A stretch of 64,000 nt of DNA, from NCBI GenBank assembly GCA_965228265.1, contig OZ245804.1:496001-560000 (forward strand), written 5' to 3'. The notes beneath the pieces were generated by a model, which made no database searches, was not told the DNA's origin, and saw only the letters and a program-made list of their open reading frames with translations. Numbering within the stretch: the stretch's first letter is position 1; each line of letters begins with the position of its first letter. The stretch comes from GCA-2732755 sp965228265 (lineage in GTDB: Bacteria > Planctomycetota > Phycisphaerae > Phycisphaerales > UBA1924). The position numbers and the translations under genes were made by a program. This document shows, piece by piece, positions 36,467 to 45,499 of the stretch.

Positions 36467-37980
36467 CGCACGTTCTCGATGATCCAGGACGCCATCTTCT
36501 CGATCACGCCCTCGTCGAACGTCGTCTCGATCTGGCCGTACTCATCCATGCTCCCCGTCGTGGCCGGCTGGAACAGATGGTTGAGCCCCTCGAATTCGAT
36601 CGCGGTCAGCTGGTCGCTCTTGCCGGCCTCCTCGAACACCCGCTCGATCTCAGCCAGATTCTGATCCGCCGCGACCTGCAGATCGAGTGAGCCGTTGAGC
36701 GCCATGACCGGCTGGGTCATCTCGCGCAGCGCCGGCCGGGGGTCGAGCGTCAGAAACTGCTGCCACCACGGACCCGTCACCTGCTTGTGCGTCTGATCCA
36801 CCGCATCGGTGACCGACTGATCCTGCTCCTCCGGCCCGAAGCCGAGTTGCAGACGCACCAGCTTCTCGATCTCCGCCCGGACATCCGCCTCGTCGGCCTC
36901 GGAGAGGAGCAGGTCGTACACGCGCTCCATCATCACGGACTGCTTCTCGATGGTCTCATCATCAAGCCCGCCCGCGGCGCTCAGATCGCGCATCTGGCGC
37001 ATCAGCACCTCACGCCCCGGCACACCCGGGCCAGCAAGCATCACCACGCAGTCCACGTCCGCGTTGCCGTTGGCCACGAACGGCGCAATCAACCCGCCCT
37101 CGCTGTGACCGATGATCGCCACGCGATCCACCTCGGGACGCTGACGGATCCATCTGGCGCACGCCTTTGCGTCCTCGGCAAAGTCCAGCGTCGTCGCGCG
37201 GGCAAAGTCGCCCGTTGATTCGCCGAAGCCGCGATCGTCGTACCGCAGAACCGCGATCCCCCGACGCGTCAATTGATCGCTCAGCACCAGGAACGGCTTG
37301 TGACCCATGATCGTCTCGTCACGATCCTGCGGCCCCGAACCCGTAATGAGCACCGCGCCCGGGAATGGCCCCTTCCCAAACTCCTCCTCGCTCGGCACCG
37401 TGAGCGTCCCCGCCAGCGTGTGCTCGCCCGCGTCGATCGTCACCTCGATCTCCGCGTACGGGAAAGGTCGCTTGGGATGCTGGGGCCGCGTGAGAATCTC
37501 CGCCCGGCCCGTCTCATCCAGCGTCATCGTCGTCGGGAACACACCCCCGGACTGATGCAGCGCCCCACTGGCCGACGTGCCGTCTTCATCAACGGTGACG
37601 ACCCACTTGGGCCAGACCGCTTCGGGCTGATTCGGGATGGCAAAGACAAATCGAAGCTCGTCGCCCTCGCGCTCCACGGCGTGGAGTTGACCGCCCATCA
37701 GCCCCTGCGCGGGGATGTCGATGTTGCCGGCCAAACGACCCTCAATCTCGACAATCGTGACCGCAAAGTCGATCACCTGCCCGGGGATCTCCACCTGGCC
37801 GAGCCATCGCTCTTCATCCGGGCGCGTCCCGTCGGGAGTCTCAACCTCGGGCTGCAGGGCCACCTCCTCCTGCACGTGGGACACCTCCACGATCGCCGGG
37901 GGCGATTCGGGCACAGGTGCCGCGACGGCTTCGGATTCACCGCCAAGCAGGATGGAAAGCAGCGCAATCAGCGGCGCCAT
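36463..37980 (-). CDS. Secreted alpha/beta hydrolase with N-terminal extension
   Basis: The 505-residue protein has an N-terminal signal (MAPLIALLSILLGG...) and a beta-rich domain of about 180 residues (GQVIDFAVTIVEIEGRLAGNIDIPAQG). The hydrolase domain follows: GAVLITGSGPQDRDETIMGHKPF, RYDDRGFGESTG, nucleophile elbow IIGHSEGGLIAP near residue 290, and C-terminal catalytic His in EGLNHLFQ. This resembles the esterase EstA/YbfF-type 'X-Pro dipeptidyl-peptidase-like' group with an N-terminal substrate domain. The natural substrate is unknown. Confidence 0.8.
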   Translation of the reverse strand: MAPLIALLSILLGGESEAVAAPVPESPPAIVEVSHVQEEVALQPEVETPDGTRPDEERWLGQVEIPGQVIDFAVTIVEIEGRLAGNIDIPAQGLMGGQLHAVEREGDELRFVFAIPNQPEAVWPKWVVTVDEDGTSASGALHQSGGVFPTTMTLDETGRAEILTRPQHPKRPFPYAEIEVTIDAGEHTLAGTLTVPSEEEFGKGPFPGAVLITGSGPQDRDETIMGHKPFLVLSDQLTRRGIAVLRYDDRGFGESTGDFARATTLDFAEDAKACARWIRQRPEVDRVAIIGHSEGGLIAPFVANGNADVDCVVMLAGPGVPGREVLMRQMRDLSAAGGLDDETIEKQSVMMERVYDLLLSEADEADVRAEIEKLVRLQLGFGPEEQDQSVTDAVDQTHKQVTGPWWQQFLTLDPRPALREMTQPVMALNGSLDLQVAADQNLAEIERVFEEAGKSDQLTAIEFEGLNHLFQPATTGSMDEYGQIETTFDEGVIEKMASWIIENVR

Positions 37981-38106
37981 GGAAATACCCCCAAGGTTCA
38001 GACGGAGCCGATCGGCCCCCGTTACTCCTTGGGATGCGCACCGTTCACGTTGCAGGCAAGTATTCCATGCGCCGACAAAAGACCGAACCTTTTTCGGATC
38101 GCCCCC

Positions 38107-40164
38107 TTAGGCGGGCTGGCTGCGGAGCCCCCGGATCGAGCCCTCGCGACGGACCATGCCCTCGCTCTCGCCCGATTCCTCTGCCACCGCGATGTTCTCG
38201 CCGAAGCGGAACAGGCGGAAGCTGTTGGCGATCACGATCACACCCGTGGCGAACTGGTACAGGCCCGCCAGGAAGGGTCCGAACGAGTTATCGAGCGTCC
38301 GCGTCGTCGCGAGCCCGAGCCCGATCAGCGCCATGAAGATCGCGATGGCAATATTCTGCGTCACGATCGCCCGGGCCTTGCGGGACAGCTCCATCAAGAA
38401 GGGCACGCGCGACAGATCGTCGTTCATGAGCGCCACGCCCGCGCTGTTGGCCGCGATGTCCGAGCCCGAGAGCCCCATCGCAACGCCCAGCTCAGCCGCC
38501 GCCAGCGACGGGCCGTCGTTGATGCCGTCACCGACCATCAGCGTCTTGGCGCCCGACTTGGTCAGCCTGCGGATCTGCTCGTGCTTCTCCTCGGGCAGGC
38601 ACTCGGCCTCGATCGCATCAATCCCGACAGCCACGCCCACACGCTTGGCCACGCTCACCCGGTCGCCCGTGAACATCGCGATCTTGCGAACGCCAAGCTC
38701 ACGCAGACGCTCGATCACGCTCTTCGTGTTCTTGCGAACCGTGTCGGCAAGACCCACCGCGCCCAGGTACTTGCCGTCCTGCATCACGTGCACGCCCGTC
38801 ATGCCCTCGATCTTCGATTCGACCTCGGCAAGCTGCGGCTTGATCTCCGGGTTCAACTCGCTCAGCCACGTCGCGCGACCAACGCACAGCTCACCGATCG
38901 AAGTCCGCGCCCGCACGCCCCGGCCGTGCACTTCCTCGTAATCCCGCGTGCCGTCCGGATCGATCTTGGCGGCCTTGGCCGTCTTGAGGATCGACTGCGC
39001 GAGCGGGTGGTTGGAGTGCTGCTCGCCGTTGACCGCCGCCCGGAGCAGGTCCGCGCCGCTGACACCCTCAGCCGGAACAAGCTTGGACACCTCGAAGACG
39101 CCCGTCGTCATCGTGCCCGTCTTGTCCATCACGACCGTGTCGATTGTGGCAGCCGCTTCGAGGTAGGTCGCCTTCTTGATCAGGATGCCGAGCCGAGCCG
39201 CCGCAGCGAACGCCGCGACCATCGCCGTCGGGCTGGCAAGCAGAAGTGCCGTCGGGCACGTCACGACCAGGATCTGCACGAATGTCGAAACCGCCGCGTC
39301 TCTGGTCGCCTGGTCCTCGCTCCGGCTCATCGCCCACCAGGTCACCGCGGCGACCGCGACCACCACCGGCACAAAGAACTGCGCCACCTGCTCGATGATG
39401 AGCTGCCTGGGCGTCTTGGACTTCTCCGCCTCGCCGATGAGCTTGGTCACCTTACCGATCGTCGTTTCCGCGCCGACCTCGGTCACGCGCAGATCGATGC
39501 CGCCCGTCAGGTTCGTCGTGCCTGCATACACATGGTCGTTCACCGCGACCTCAACAGGCACGGCTTCACCCGTCAGCGACGCCTGATTGATCGTCGAGCG
39601 ACCCTCGATCACCACGCCGTCCACCGGCAGGTTCTCGCCGGGACGCACACGGACGACCTGGCCGACCTTGATCTGCTCGAGGGGCACCTCGCGTTCGGCG
39701 CCCTCCTCCACGAGCCTGGCGATGTCGGGGGTCAGCCCGATGAGCTGCTCGATCGCCCGCTGGGCACCCCAGGCCGTGCGCCGCACGAACTGATCCGCCA
39801 CCAGCAGGATGAACGCGAGCGAGCCGGCGACCGCGTACATCTGACTCATGATCGCCGCGAGAATCGCAAGCGAGGCGAGCGTGTTCGAGCTGATCTGCTG
39901 CCTGCGGATCTCACCCAGAGCCGCGCCGAACAGGGGCACCGCCAGGATCACCGAGCCGATCAGCGCCGGGATCTGCGCCACCAGCTCGGGCAACAACCCG
40001 AATACGTTGGAGATCAAGGTCGTCAGCACAAGCATGCCGCCGATCAGATAGATCAGTACGTAACGCTCGCTTTTGGCCTCCGCGGCCGCGGCCTCGAACG
40101 CGTCCGAAGTGCTCGTCGCGCTCTGCTGAAGGCCCATCACCTCGGCGGTCTGTGTCTCTGACAT
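38107..40164 (-). CDS. P1B-type heavy-metal-transporting ATPase with a CPT transport motif
   Basis: The 685-residue protein starts at ATG 40164 (GGGAG upstream). The phosphorylation motif is VMDKTGTMTTG, the TGE motif is in QASLTGEAVPV, the hinge is MVGDGINDGPSLAAAELGVAMG, and an HP motif is in EQHSNHPLAQSIL. The intramembrane CPx site reads VVTCPTALLLASPTA, Cys-Pro-Thr instead of the usual CPC, SPC or CPH. There is no N-terminal HMA or histidine-rich metal domain. The metal is therefore unclear; the variant motif and lost metal domain set it apart from standard copper or zinc pumps. Confidence 0.87.
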   Translation of the reverse strand: MSETQTAEVMGLQQSATSTSDAFEAAAAEAKSERYVLIYLIGGMLVLTTLISNVFGLLPELVAQIPALIGSVILAVPLFGAALGEIRRQQISSNTLASLAILAAIMSQMYAVAGSLAFILLVADQFVRRTAWGAQRAIEQLIGLTPDIARLVEEGAEREVPLEQIKVGQVVRVRPGENLPVDGVVIEGRSTINQASLTGEAVPVEVAVNDHVYAGTTNLTGGIDLRVTEVGAETTIGKVTKLIGEAEKSKTPRQLIIEQVAQFFVPVVVAVAAVTWWAMSRSEDQATRDAAVSTFVQILVVTCPTALLLASPTAMVAAFAAAARLGILIKKATYLEAAATIDTVVMDKTGTMTTGVFEVSKLVPAEGVSGADLLRAAVNGEQHSNHPLAQSILKTAKAAKIDPDGTRDYEEVHGRGVRARTSIGELCVGRATWLSELNPEIKPQLAEVESKIEGMTGVHVMQDGKYLGAVGLADTVRKNTKSVIERLRELGVRKIAMFTGDRVSVAKRVGVAVGIDAIEAECLPEEKHEQIRRLTKSGAKTLMVGDGINDGPSLAAAELGVAMGLSGSDIAANSAGVALMNDDLSRVPFLMELSRKARAIVTQNIAIAIFMALIGLGLATTRTLDNSFGPFLAGLYQFATGVIVIANSFRLFRFGENIAVAEESGESEGMVRREGSIRGLRSQPA

Positions 40165-40320
40165 GCGTGGTCGGCTCCCTGGCCCGATCGGGCCGGTGCA
40201 AATCTCGTCTGTCGGCTCTGGAATCACTCGCCCCGCGCCGACCCACCGGCCGGGCTGGTATCGTAGCGCTCTACGCCCGCGCGCCCACGCGGGTTCACCG
40301 CAGACCCACGCGAGGACACA

Positions 40321-41388
40321 ATGACCGATCAAACCACGACCAATATTGCCATCCTCGGCGTCGGACAGATGGGCCTCGTCTGCGCCAACATGCTCGCCGG
40401 CTCAGACCCCGGCCTTGGGGGGCAGCGCAAAGCCGTCAACGTCCGAGCATGGGGCCACGACCCAGACGAGGTCGGCGCCCTCGCCCAGACCCACACCTCC
40501 AACCGGCTCGCCCACTTCGAGCTCGATGAGACCGTCCGCGTCACGCTCGACCTCGAAGAAGCCCTCTTCGAGAGCCAGATCGTCGTCGTCGCCGTCCCCA
40601 CCCAACACATCCGCGAGGTCATCGGCCGCGTCCGCGAGTGGGTCCCCGAGAGCGCCGGCTTCGTGAGCGTCGCCAAGGGCGTCGAGATCGACACCCTCCT
40701 CCGCCCCACCCAGATCATCGCCGACGTCCTCGATGACGACCCCGACCGGGCCGCCCGCCCCCTGGGCTGCCTCTCGGGCCCCACCATCGCGACCGAACTG
40801 GCCGCCTGTCTCCCGGCGACCATGGTCGCCTCCACAGACCCGGCCACCGACGACGGCTCATTCGCAAGCGCCCTCCAGCGCCTCTTCAACACAAGCTGGC
40901 TGCGTGTCTACACCAACGACGACCTGCTCGGCGTCGAACTCGCCGGCGCCACCAAGAACGTCATCGCCATCGCCGCGGGCATCCTCGACGGGCTCCAGGC
41001 CGGCGCCAACGCCAAGAGCGCACTCCTGGCCCGAGGACTCGCCGAGATCGCACGCCTCGGCGTCGCCATGGGCGCCAGCCGGGACACCTTCTTCGGCGTC
41101 GCGGGCGTGGGCGACCTGGCCACCACATGCTTCAGCCCCGAAGGACGCAACCGCTCCTGCGGCGAAGCGCTCGGCAAGGGCGAACCACTCGACGCCTACC
41201 TCAAACGAACACCCTTCGTCGTCGAGGGCGTCGCCACCTCCAAAGCAGTCGTCGCGCTGGCCAAGAAATTCCGCGTCGAGATGCCCATCACCCAGGCCGT
41301 CCACTCCGTCCTTTTCGACCGCGTCGATCCACTGGACGCCATCACGAACCTCATGAGCCGCGAACTCAAATCCGAACAGATCGGCTAA
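40321..41388 (+). CDS. gpsA: Glycerol-3-phosphate dehydrogenase, NAD(P)-dependent
   Basis: The 355-residue enzyme makes sn-glycerol-3-phosphate for phospholipids. The N-terminal cofactor fold reads NIAILGVGQMGLVCANMLAG, and the catalytic segment GCLSGPTIATELAACLPATMV and VELAGATKNVIAIAAGILDGLQAGANAKSALLARGLAEI (active-site Lys) are clear. GVAGVGDLATTCFSPEGRNRSCGEALGKG completes the family. It is divergent from the P-type ATPase, with 156 bases between. Confidence 0.95.
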   Translation: MTDQTTTNIAILGVGQMGLVCANMLAGSDPGLGGQRKAVNVRAWGHDPDEVGALAQTHTSNRLAHFELDETVRVTLDLEEALFESQIVVVAVPTQHIREVIGRVREWVPESAGFVSVAKGVEIDTLLRPTQIIADVLDDDPDRAARPLGCLSGPTIATELAACLPATMVASTDPATDDGSFASALQRLFNTSWLRVYTNDDLLGVELAGATKNVIAIAAGILDGLQAGANAKSALLARGLAEIARLGVAMGASRDTFFGVAGVGDLATTCFSPEGRNRSCGEALGKGEPLDAYLKRTPFVVEGVATSKAVVALAKKFRVEMPITQAVHSVLFDRVDPLDAITNLMSRELKSEQIG

Positions 41389-41554
41389 TCACCAGCCGGC
41401 GTTGCGACACCCGGACCATCTATCCGCATTTCCCCCGACTCTTCACATTCTGGTCATGTTTGCCGCTGCGCAATCCACACCCGCTTGTAAACTGGCAGCA
41501 CCCAACCGCGCTGACCGATCATCCCATCAGCGGGCGGACACGAAAGGCAGCATC

Positions 41555-42145
41555 ATGACAACCCGGCTGTTCTACACCAAAGCACTCGGTCTCGGCGTCG
41601 TGCTCACCGCGCTCGTTTCACGCCACGTCTACGCAGAGGACTCTGTCACCAATCTCACGCTCGAGGTCAGCGCCCTCGTGCTCCTGGTCGTCGCCGCGAT
41701 GGGAAGACTCTGGTCCGCCGCCTTCATCACGGGCAAGAAGAGCAAGGTCCTCGTCACCGACGGCCCGTACTCGCTCGTTCGAAACCCGCTCTACTTCTTC
41801 AGCTTCCTCGGCTTCATCGGCGCGGGCCTCGCCTTCGAGTCCATCACGCTCGCCATTCTGCTCGCAGCCATCTTCTTTCTCACCCATTGGCCCACGATCC
41901 TCAGCGAGGAACGCAAGCTCCGCGACCTCTTCGGCGAAGCCTTCGATGAGTACACCAGCCGCGTCCCGCGGTTCGTCCCGCTTGTGCGCAAACCCGCGCT
42001 GTGCGAATCCATGGCCGTCTCGCCGCGCATCCTCACCAAGGCGATGCTTGAGTCCTCGCTTGTGCTTTGCATCTTCGGCCTCGCGCATATCAACGAATGG
42101 GCGCACATGCACCAGATTCTGCCAACCGTGCTCACCATCTACTAG
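41555..42145 (+). CDS. Membrane isoprenylcysteine carboxylmethyltransferase-like (ICMT/PEMT) protein
   Basis: From ATG 41555 (AAAGGCAG upstream) the product is 196 residues with about five membrane segments. The methyltransferase signature is VTDGPYSLVRNPLYFFSFLGFIGAGLAFES, then EERKLRDLFGEAFDEYTSRVPRFVPL, as in ICMT/PEMT and NnrU-like proteins that bind S-adenosylmethionine. A longer frame starting at 41402 lacks signal or family sequence and is rejected. The acceptor (lipid or thiol) is unknown. Confidence 0.78.
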   Translation: MTTRLFYTKALGLGVVLTALVSRHVYAEDSVTNLTLEVSALVLLVVAAMGRLWSAAFITGKKSKVLVTDGPYSLVRNPLYFFSFLGFIGAGLAFESITLAILLAAIFFLTHWPTILSEERKLRDLFGEAFDEYTSRVPRFVPLVRKPALCESMAVSPRILTKAMLESSLVLCIFGLAHINEWAHMHQILPTVLTIY

Positions 42146-42207
42146 AACGCAGACGCGCAGGCGAACGTGATACCATGCGCTCCCGACCACTCGGAAAGGA
42201 GCAACCC

Positions 42208-42891
42208 ATGGCCGCCACCATCCAGTACCTCGGTCACTCCGCCTTCCTCATCGCCGCGGGCGAGTTCCGCGTCCTGATCGACCCGTTCATCACCGGCAAC
42301 CCCTCCGCCGAGAACGCCGGCATCAAGGCGGACGACCTTCACCCCACCCACATCCTCCTCACCCACGGGCACAGCGACCACGTCGGCGACGCGCCCGCCA
42401 TCGCCAGACGCACGCAGGCGCAGGTCACCGCCAACTTCGAAGTCTGCGAGTGGCTCCGCACACGCCACAACTACGACAACATCAACCCGGGCAACCCCGG
42501 CGGACGCGTCCCCACATCCTTCGGCTCCGTCGACTTCACACACGCCATCCACTCATCGAGCATCGACGACGGCTTCTACATGGGCGTCGCCTGCGGCCTA
42601 ATCATCAAAATCGCCGGCCTCACCATCTACCACGCGGGCGACACCGCCCTCTTCTCCGACATGAAACTCATCGGCGAGCTCCACAAACCCGACGTCGCCA
42701 TCCTCCCCGTGGGCGACCGCTTCACCATGGGCCCCGCACACGCGACCCTCGCCGCCGAGTGGGTCGGCGCCAAGACCGTCATCCCCTGCCACTACAACAC
42801 CTGGCCCCCCATCGAGGTCGATCTGGACGATTTCAATCCCAAAGACATCCGCGTTAAAGCGCTCGGCGCTGGCGATTCCATCGAGGTCTAG
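42208..42891 (+). CDS. UPF0173-family metallo-beta-lactamase-fold hydrolase
   Basis: The 227-residue protein begins MAATIQYLGHSAFLIAAGEFRVLIDPFITGNP and carries the metal motif ILLTHGHSDHVGD. IYHAGDTALFSDMKLIGELHKPDVAILPVGDRFTMGP and TVIPCHYNTWP, UPF0173 signatures, follow. It is a two-metal hydrolase of unknown substrate. AAAGGA lies ahead of the ATG. It is followed after 22 bases by a second metallo-beta-lactamase-fold gene. Confidence 0.88.
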   Translation: MAATIQYLGHSAFLIAAGEFRVLIDPFITGNPSAENAGIKADDLHPTHILLTHGHSDHVGDAPAIARRTQAQVTANFEVCEWLRTRHNYDNINPGNPGGRVPTSFGSVDFTHAIHSSSIDDGFYMGVACGLIIKIAGLTIYHAGDTALFSDMKLIGELHKPDVAILPVGDRFTMGPAHATLAAEWVGAKTVIPCHYNTWPPIEVDLDDFNPKDIRVKALGAGDSIEV

Positions 42892-42913
42892 GCCACCCAC
42901 CTAACCTCCCCCG

Positions 42914-43729
42914 ATGCGTTTCACCTTCCTCGGCACGGGCACCAGCGCCGGCATCCCGCTCATCGGATGCGACTGCGCCGTCTGCACAAGCACCGACCCA
43001 CGCGACAACCGCACACGCACCAGCGCCCTCATCGAGTGGACCGACCCGACCGGGCAGGATCGGGCCGTCCTCATCGACGCCGGCCCCGACCTTCGCCAAC
43101 AGGTCCTGCGCCACAACCTCCAGCGCCTCGACGCGATCCTCTTCACCCACAACCACGTCGACCACACCTTCGGCCTCGACGAGGTCCGCCGATTCAACAT
43201 CACCATGGGCCGGGCGATCGACATCTACGCAAGCGCCCACACACTCGAGCACCTCCGCCGCGTCTACCAGCACATCTTCGAGCCCAGCCGAAACATCCAG
43301 AAAAGCTTCGTCGCCTCGCTCATCGCCCACGAAATCCCCAGCAACCACCCCATCGACCTCTTCGGCCTGCGCTTCACGCCCATCAACCTGCTCCACGGGC
43401 GACTCCCCGTGCTCGGCTTCCGCATCGAGCCGACTTCCTCGCTGCCCGAGCCGGGCTGGATGCCCCTGGCCTACTGCACCGACGTCTCGGCCATCCCCAC
43501 CGAGAGCTGGGCCAAGTTCGCCGGCCTCAAGACACTCGTCCTCGACGCCCTCCGCGACCGCAAGCACCCCACCCACCTGACCCTCGACGAGGCTGTCTCG
43601 ATCGCCACCCGCGTCGACGCCGACCGGACCCTGTTCGTCCACATGAGCCACGAGCTCGCCCACGAAGCCACCAACGCATCCCTCCCCGAGGCCATGGCCC
43701 TCGCCCACGACGGCCTGACCCTCTCCTGA
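42914..43729 (+). CDS. PhnP-like metallo-beta-lactamase-fold phosphodiesterase
   Basis: The 271-residue protein starts MRFTFLGTGTSAGIPLIGCDCAVC, with the zinc-structural cysteines typical of PhnP (phosphoribosyl 1,2-cyclic phosphate diesterase). LIDAGPDLRQQVLRH, ILFTHNHVDHTFGLDEVRRFN and YCTDVSAIP, TLFVHMSHEL complete the phosphodiesterase motifs. No C-P lyase gene (phnG-M) is in the window, so the physiological substrate may be another cyclic phosphate. Confidence 0.82.
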   Translation: MRFTFLGTGTSAGIPLIGCDCAVCTSTDPRDNRTRTSALIEWTDPTGQDRAVLIDAGPDLRQQVLRHNLQRLDAILFTHNHVDHTFGLDEVRRFNITMGRAIDIYASAHTLEHLRRVYQHIFEPSRNIQKSFVASLIAHEIPSNHPIDLFGLRFTPINLLHGRLPVLGFRIEPTSSLPEPGWMPLAYCTDVSAIPTESWAKFAGLKTLVLDALRDRKHPTHLTLDEAVSIATRVDADRTLFVHMSHELAHEATNASLPEAMALAHDGLTLS

Positions 43730-43740
43730 ACCACCCCCAA

Positions 43741-43974
43741 ACACTGACGCCCAGAACCGACCCAATCTGGCTCGGGGGAACCCCTCGGTTTTCTCAGACC
43801 TTCCCCGGGCGTGAATGGATGTCAGCATGGGCAGGTTGCTCCGCCTATCCGCCCGCTGTCGCCCCCCAAGGCCGATTTCGGATGGATCTCCGGGCCGGGA
43901 GCCTTGCCAGCGGGTCATCCGGTGGCCTCTTGCATGACGCAAGCCCGCCCGGGCCAAAGCCGAAGGAGCAAGAC
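43741..43974 (+). promoter_or_regulatory. Hairpin-rich region, candidate structured leader RNA
   Basis: Nested helices run GGGCG (43807-43811)/CGCCC (43860-43864), CAGC (43823-43826)/GCTG (43855-43858), GGGC (43829-43832)/GCCC (43851-43854) and AGG/CCT (43833-43835 with 43844-43846), a near-continuous arm of about 60 bases. A second arm, CGGATG (43879-43884)/CATCCG (43916-43921), and a small hairpin CTTGC/GCAAG (43929-43943) follow, then the ribosome site of a 54-residue ORF. No known class of riboswitch or SRP RNA was recognised. Confidence 0.45.
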
Positions 43975-44139
43975 ATGAGCCCACGACCCAGCCACACCGA
44001 CCGCAACCGCGTCCGTGAAGGCCTGAGCTTCGCCTTCCCCATGCAGTTGCCCCCCGCAGGCACCGGCGCCGGCTCGTGCCAGGTCCACCCCAAGGCTCAG
44101 TCCCACAAGTCGCACCAGGAAGCTGCCAAGAGGCGCTGA
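43975..44139 (+). CDS. Possible small protein of 54 residues
   Basis: ATG 43975 is preceded by GGAG with good spacing (AAGGAGCAAGAC). The product, beginning MSPRPSHTDRNRVREG and ending HQEAAKRR, is basic, rich in Ser, His, Arg and Pro, and has one cysteine. It lies between a structured region and atpG, 31 bases before the atpG start. No family is recognised; it could be a leader peptide. Confidence rests on the ribosome site and position. Confidence 0.5.
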   Translation: MSPRPSHTDRNRVREGLSFAFPMQLPPAGTGAGSCQVHPKAQSHKSHQEAAKRR

Positions 44140-44170
44140 CAGGGCCGAAACGGGGCCTACCATTGGCCCC

Positions 44171-45055
44171 ATGGGAAAGACCCGCGAAATCAAGAAGCGC
44201 ATCAAGGCCGTCGGCAACATCAAACGCATCACGCGCACGATGCAGATGATCGCCACGAGCAAGTTCAGCCGGGCCCTGATCAAGGCCACGGCCACGAAGC
44301 CCTACACCGAGGGTGTCTTCGGGCTCGTCACCGAACTCGCCGAGACCGCCGGCAACCTCGACCACCCGCTCATCAACGGGCCCGACGCCGGATTCAAGCC
44401 CGATGCCAAGGAACTCACACTCCTGATCACCTCCGACCGAGGACTCTGCGGGCCCTACAACGGCAACATCCTCCGCGTCGCCACCAACCACTTCAAAGCC
44501 AACCCCGACGCCAAGAACGGCCGCATCGAGGTCGTCGGCAAGAAGGGCGTCAACTTCCTCAAGTTCAACCAGATCCCCGTCACCACCACACACTCCATCG
44601 GTGACAACCCCACCTTCGCACAGATCGAGAAGCTCGCCGAGGATTTCATGGACCGCTTCATGGCCGGCGAGGTCACCGCGGTCCGCGTGATCTACATGCG
44701 GTTCATCTCGACCGGCAAGCAGGTGCCCGAGGTGCTCAACCTCCTGCCCCTCAAGCCGCCCGCCGCGGACACCACCGCGCCCAAGTCGGGCCCCGCTCTT
44801 CAGTACGAGTTCACCCCGAGCGGCCCGGAACTGCTCGCCGAGCTCCTGCCCAGCACCGTCAAGGCCTCGCTCTTCCAGGCCTTCAACGACGCGATCGTCT
44901 CCGAGCACGTCGCACGCATGGTCGCCATGAAGGCCGCCACCGACAACGCCGGCTCCATGGGCAAGGACCTGACCCGCGTCTACAACCGCGCCCGCCAGGC
45001 CCAGATCACCACCGAGCTCACCGAGATCATCTCGGGTGCCGCGGCCCTCGAGTAG
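44171..45055 (+). CDS. atpG: F-type ATP synthase gamma subunit
   Basis: The 294-residue protein begins GKTREIKKRIKAVGNIKRITRTMQMIATSKFSRA, the N-terminal helix of the rotor shaft. SDRGLCGPYNGNI follows, and it ends in SEHVARMVAMKAATDNAGSMGKDLTRVYNRARQAQITTELTEIISGAAALE. It forms the central stalk of F1. Normally atpG lies between atpA and atpD, but no other atp gene is present here. An AT-rich cassette begins immediately downstream. Confidence 0.95.
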   Translation: MGKTREIKKRIKAVGNIKRITRTMQMIATSKFSRALIKATATKPYTEGVFGLVTELAETAGNLDHPLINGPDAGFKPDAKELTLLITSDRGLCGPYNGNILRVATNHFKANPDAKNGRIEVVGKKGVNFLKFNQIPVTTTHSIGDNPTFAQIEKLAEDFMDRFMAGEVTAVRVIYMRFISTGKQVPEVLNLLPLKPPAADTTAPKSGPALQYEFTPSGPELLAELLPSTVKASLFQAFNDAIVSEHVARMVAMKAATDNAGSMGKDLTRVYNRARQAQITTELTEIISGAAALE

Positions 45056-45069
45056 AACTTTGATTCAGA

Positions 45070-45498
45070 TCATGCCAAAGCAGCATTTGCGATATCAGTT
45101 GCCTGCAGACTTATTGCCTCAAGTGTAGGTTTAAATCCCCTAAATGGCTTGGAAGCACCTTCAAATCGATCTACAACGGGATCCAATTTTTTAGTCAATG
45201 TCATTGCTACATGATCGAGATCATGCTTATCAACATCGATCTCTATACGCAGTAAACGCCCAGACCGCTTACCTACGAAAAAATGTAGCGCGTCTTGTGG
45301 ATCGTCATCGACCTCGACCGTGCCCTCGTCGTCATCAATACCGTACTTGCATTGAATGACGAATTTGCCCTCCAGTGCATTTATCGATGGGACAACCTCT
45401 TCAGGGAAGTAGTAAGGTGAAATTCCAACCTCAAACTCAATGCCCTTGATCGTTTCTTTGTCGGTAACTCGTGTTGCATTTAGCTGAATTGCGTGCAT
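45070..45498 (-). CDS. Unknown protein, second gene of a low-GC cassette
   Basis: The 142-residue protein has no signal or membrane segment. Its N-terminal half is beta-rich (IKGIEFEVGISPYYFPEEVVPSINALEGKFVIQCKYGIDDDEGTVEV). The rest includes ALHFFVGKRSGRLLRIEIDVDKHDLDHVAMTLTKKLDPVVDRF and a C-terminal helix. I recognise no family. Its start lies one base beyond the stop of the preceding gene on the strand, so they are translated as a pair. Base content is clearly lower in G+C than the flanks. Confidence 0.65.
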   Translation of the reverse strand: MHAIQLNATRVTDKETIKGIEFEVGISPYYFPEEVVPSINALEGKFVIQCKYGIDDDEGTVEVDDDPQDALHFFVGKRSGRLLRIEIDVDKHDLDHVAMTLTKKLDPVVDRFEGASKPFRGFKPTLEAISLQATDIANAALA

Positions 45499-45499
45499 G

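Noticed and set aside
37273..40161. A 962-codon open frame antisense to the hydrolase and P-type ATPase
   Set aside because: It has no recognisable motif and mirrors two real genes on the other strand.
43801..43970. Possible signal recognition particle RNA or known riboswitch
   Set aside because: Hairpins are present but the conserved SRP loop and known aptamer cores are missing.
42854..44908. Long antisense frame over the PhnP-like gene and atpG
   Set aside because: Gly/Val/Glu-rich shadow with no ribosome site or domain; both plus-strand genes are clear.
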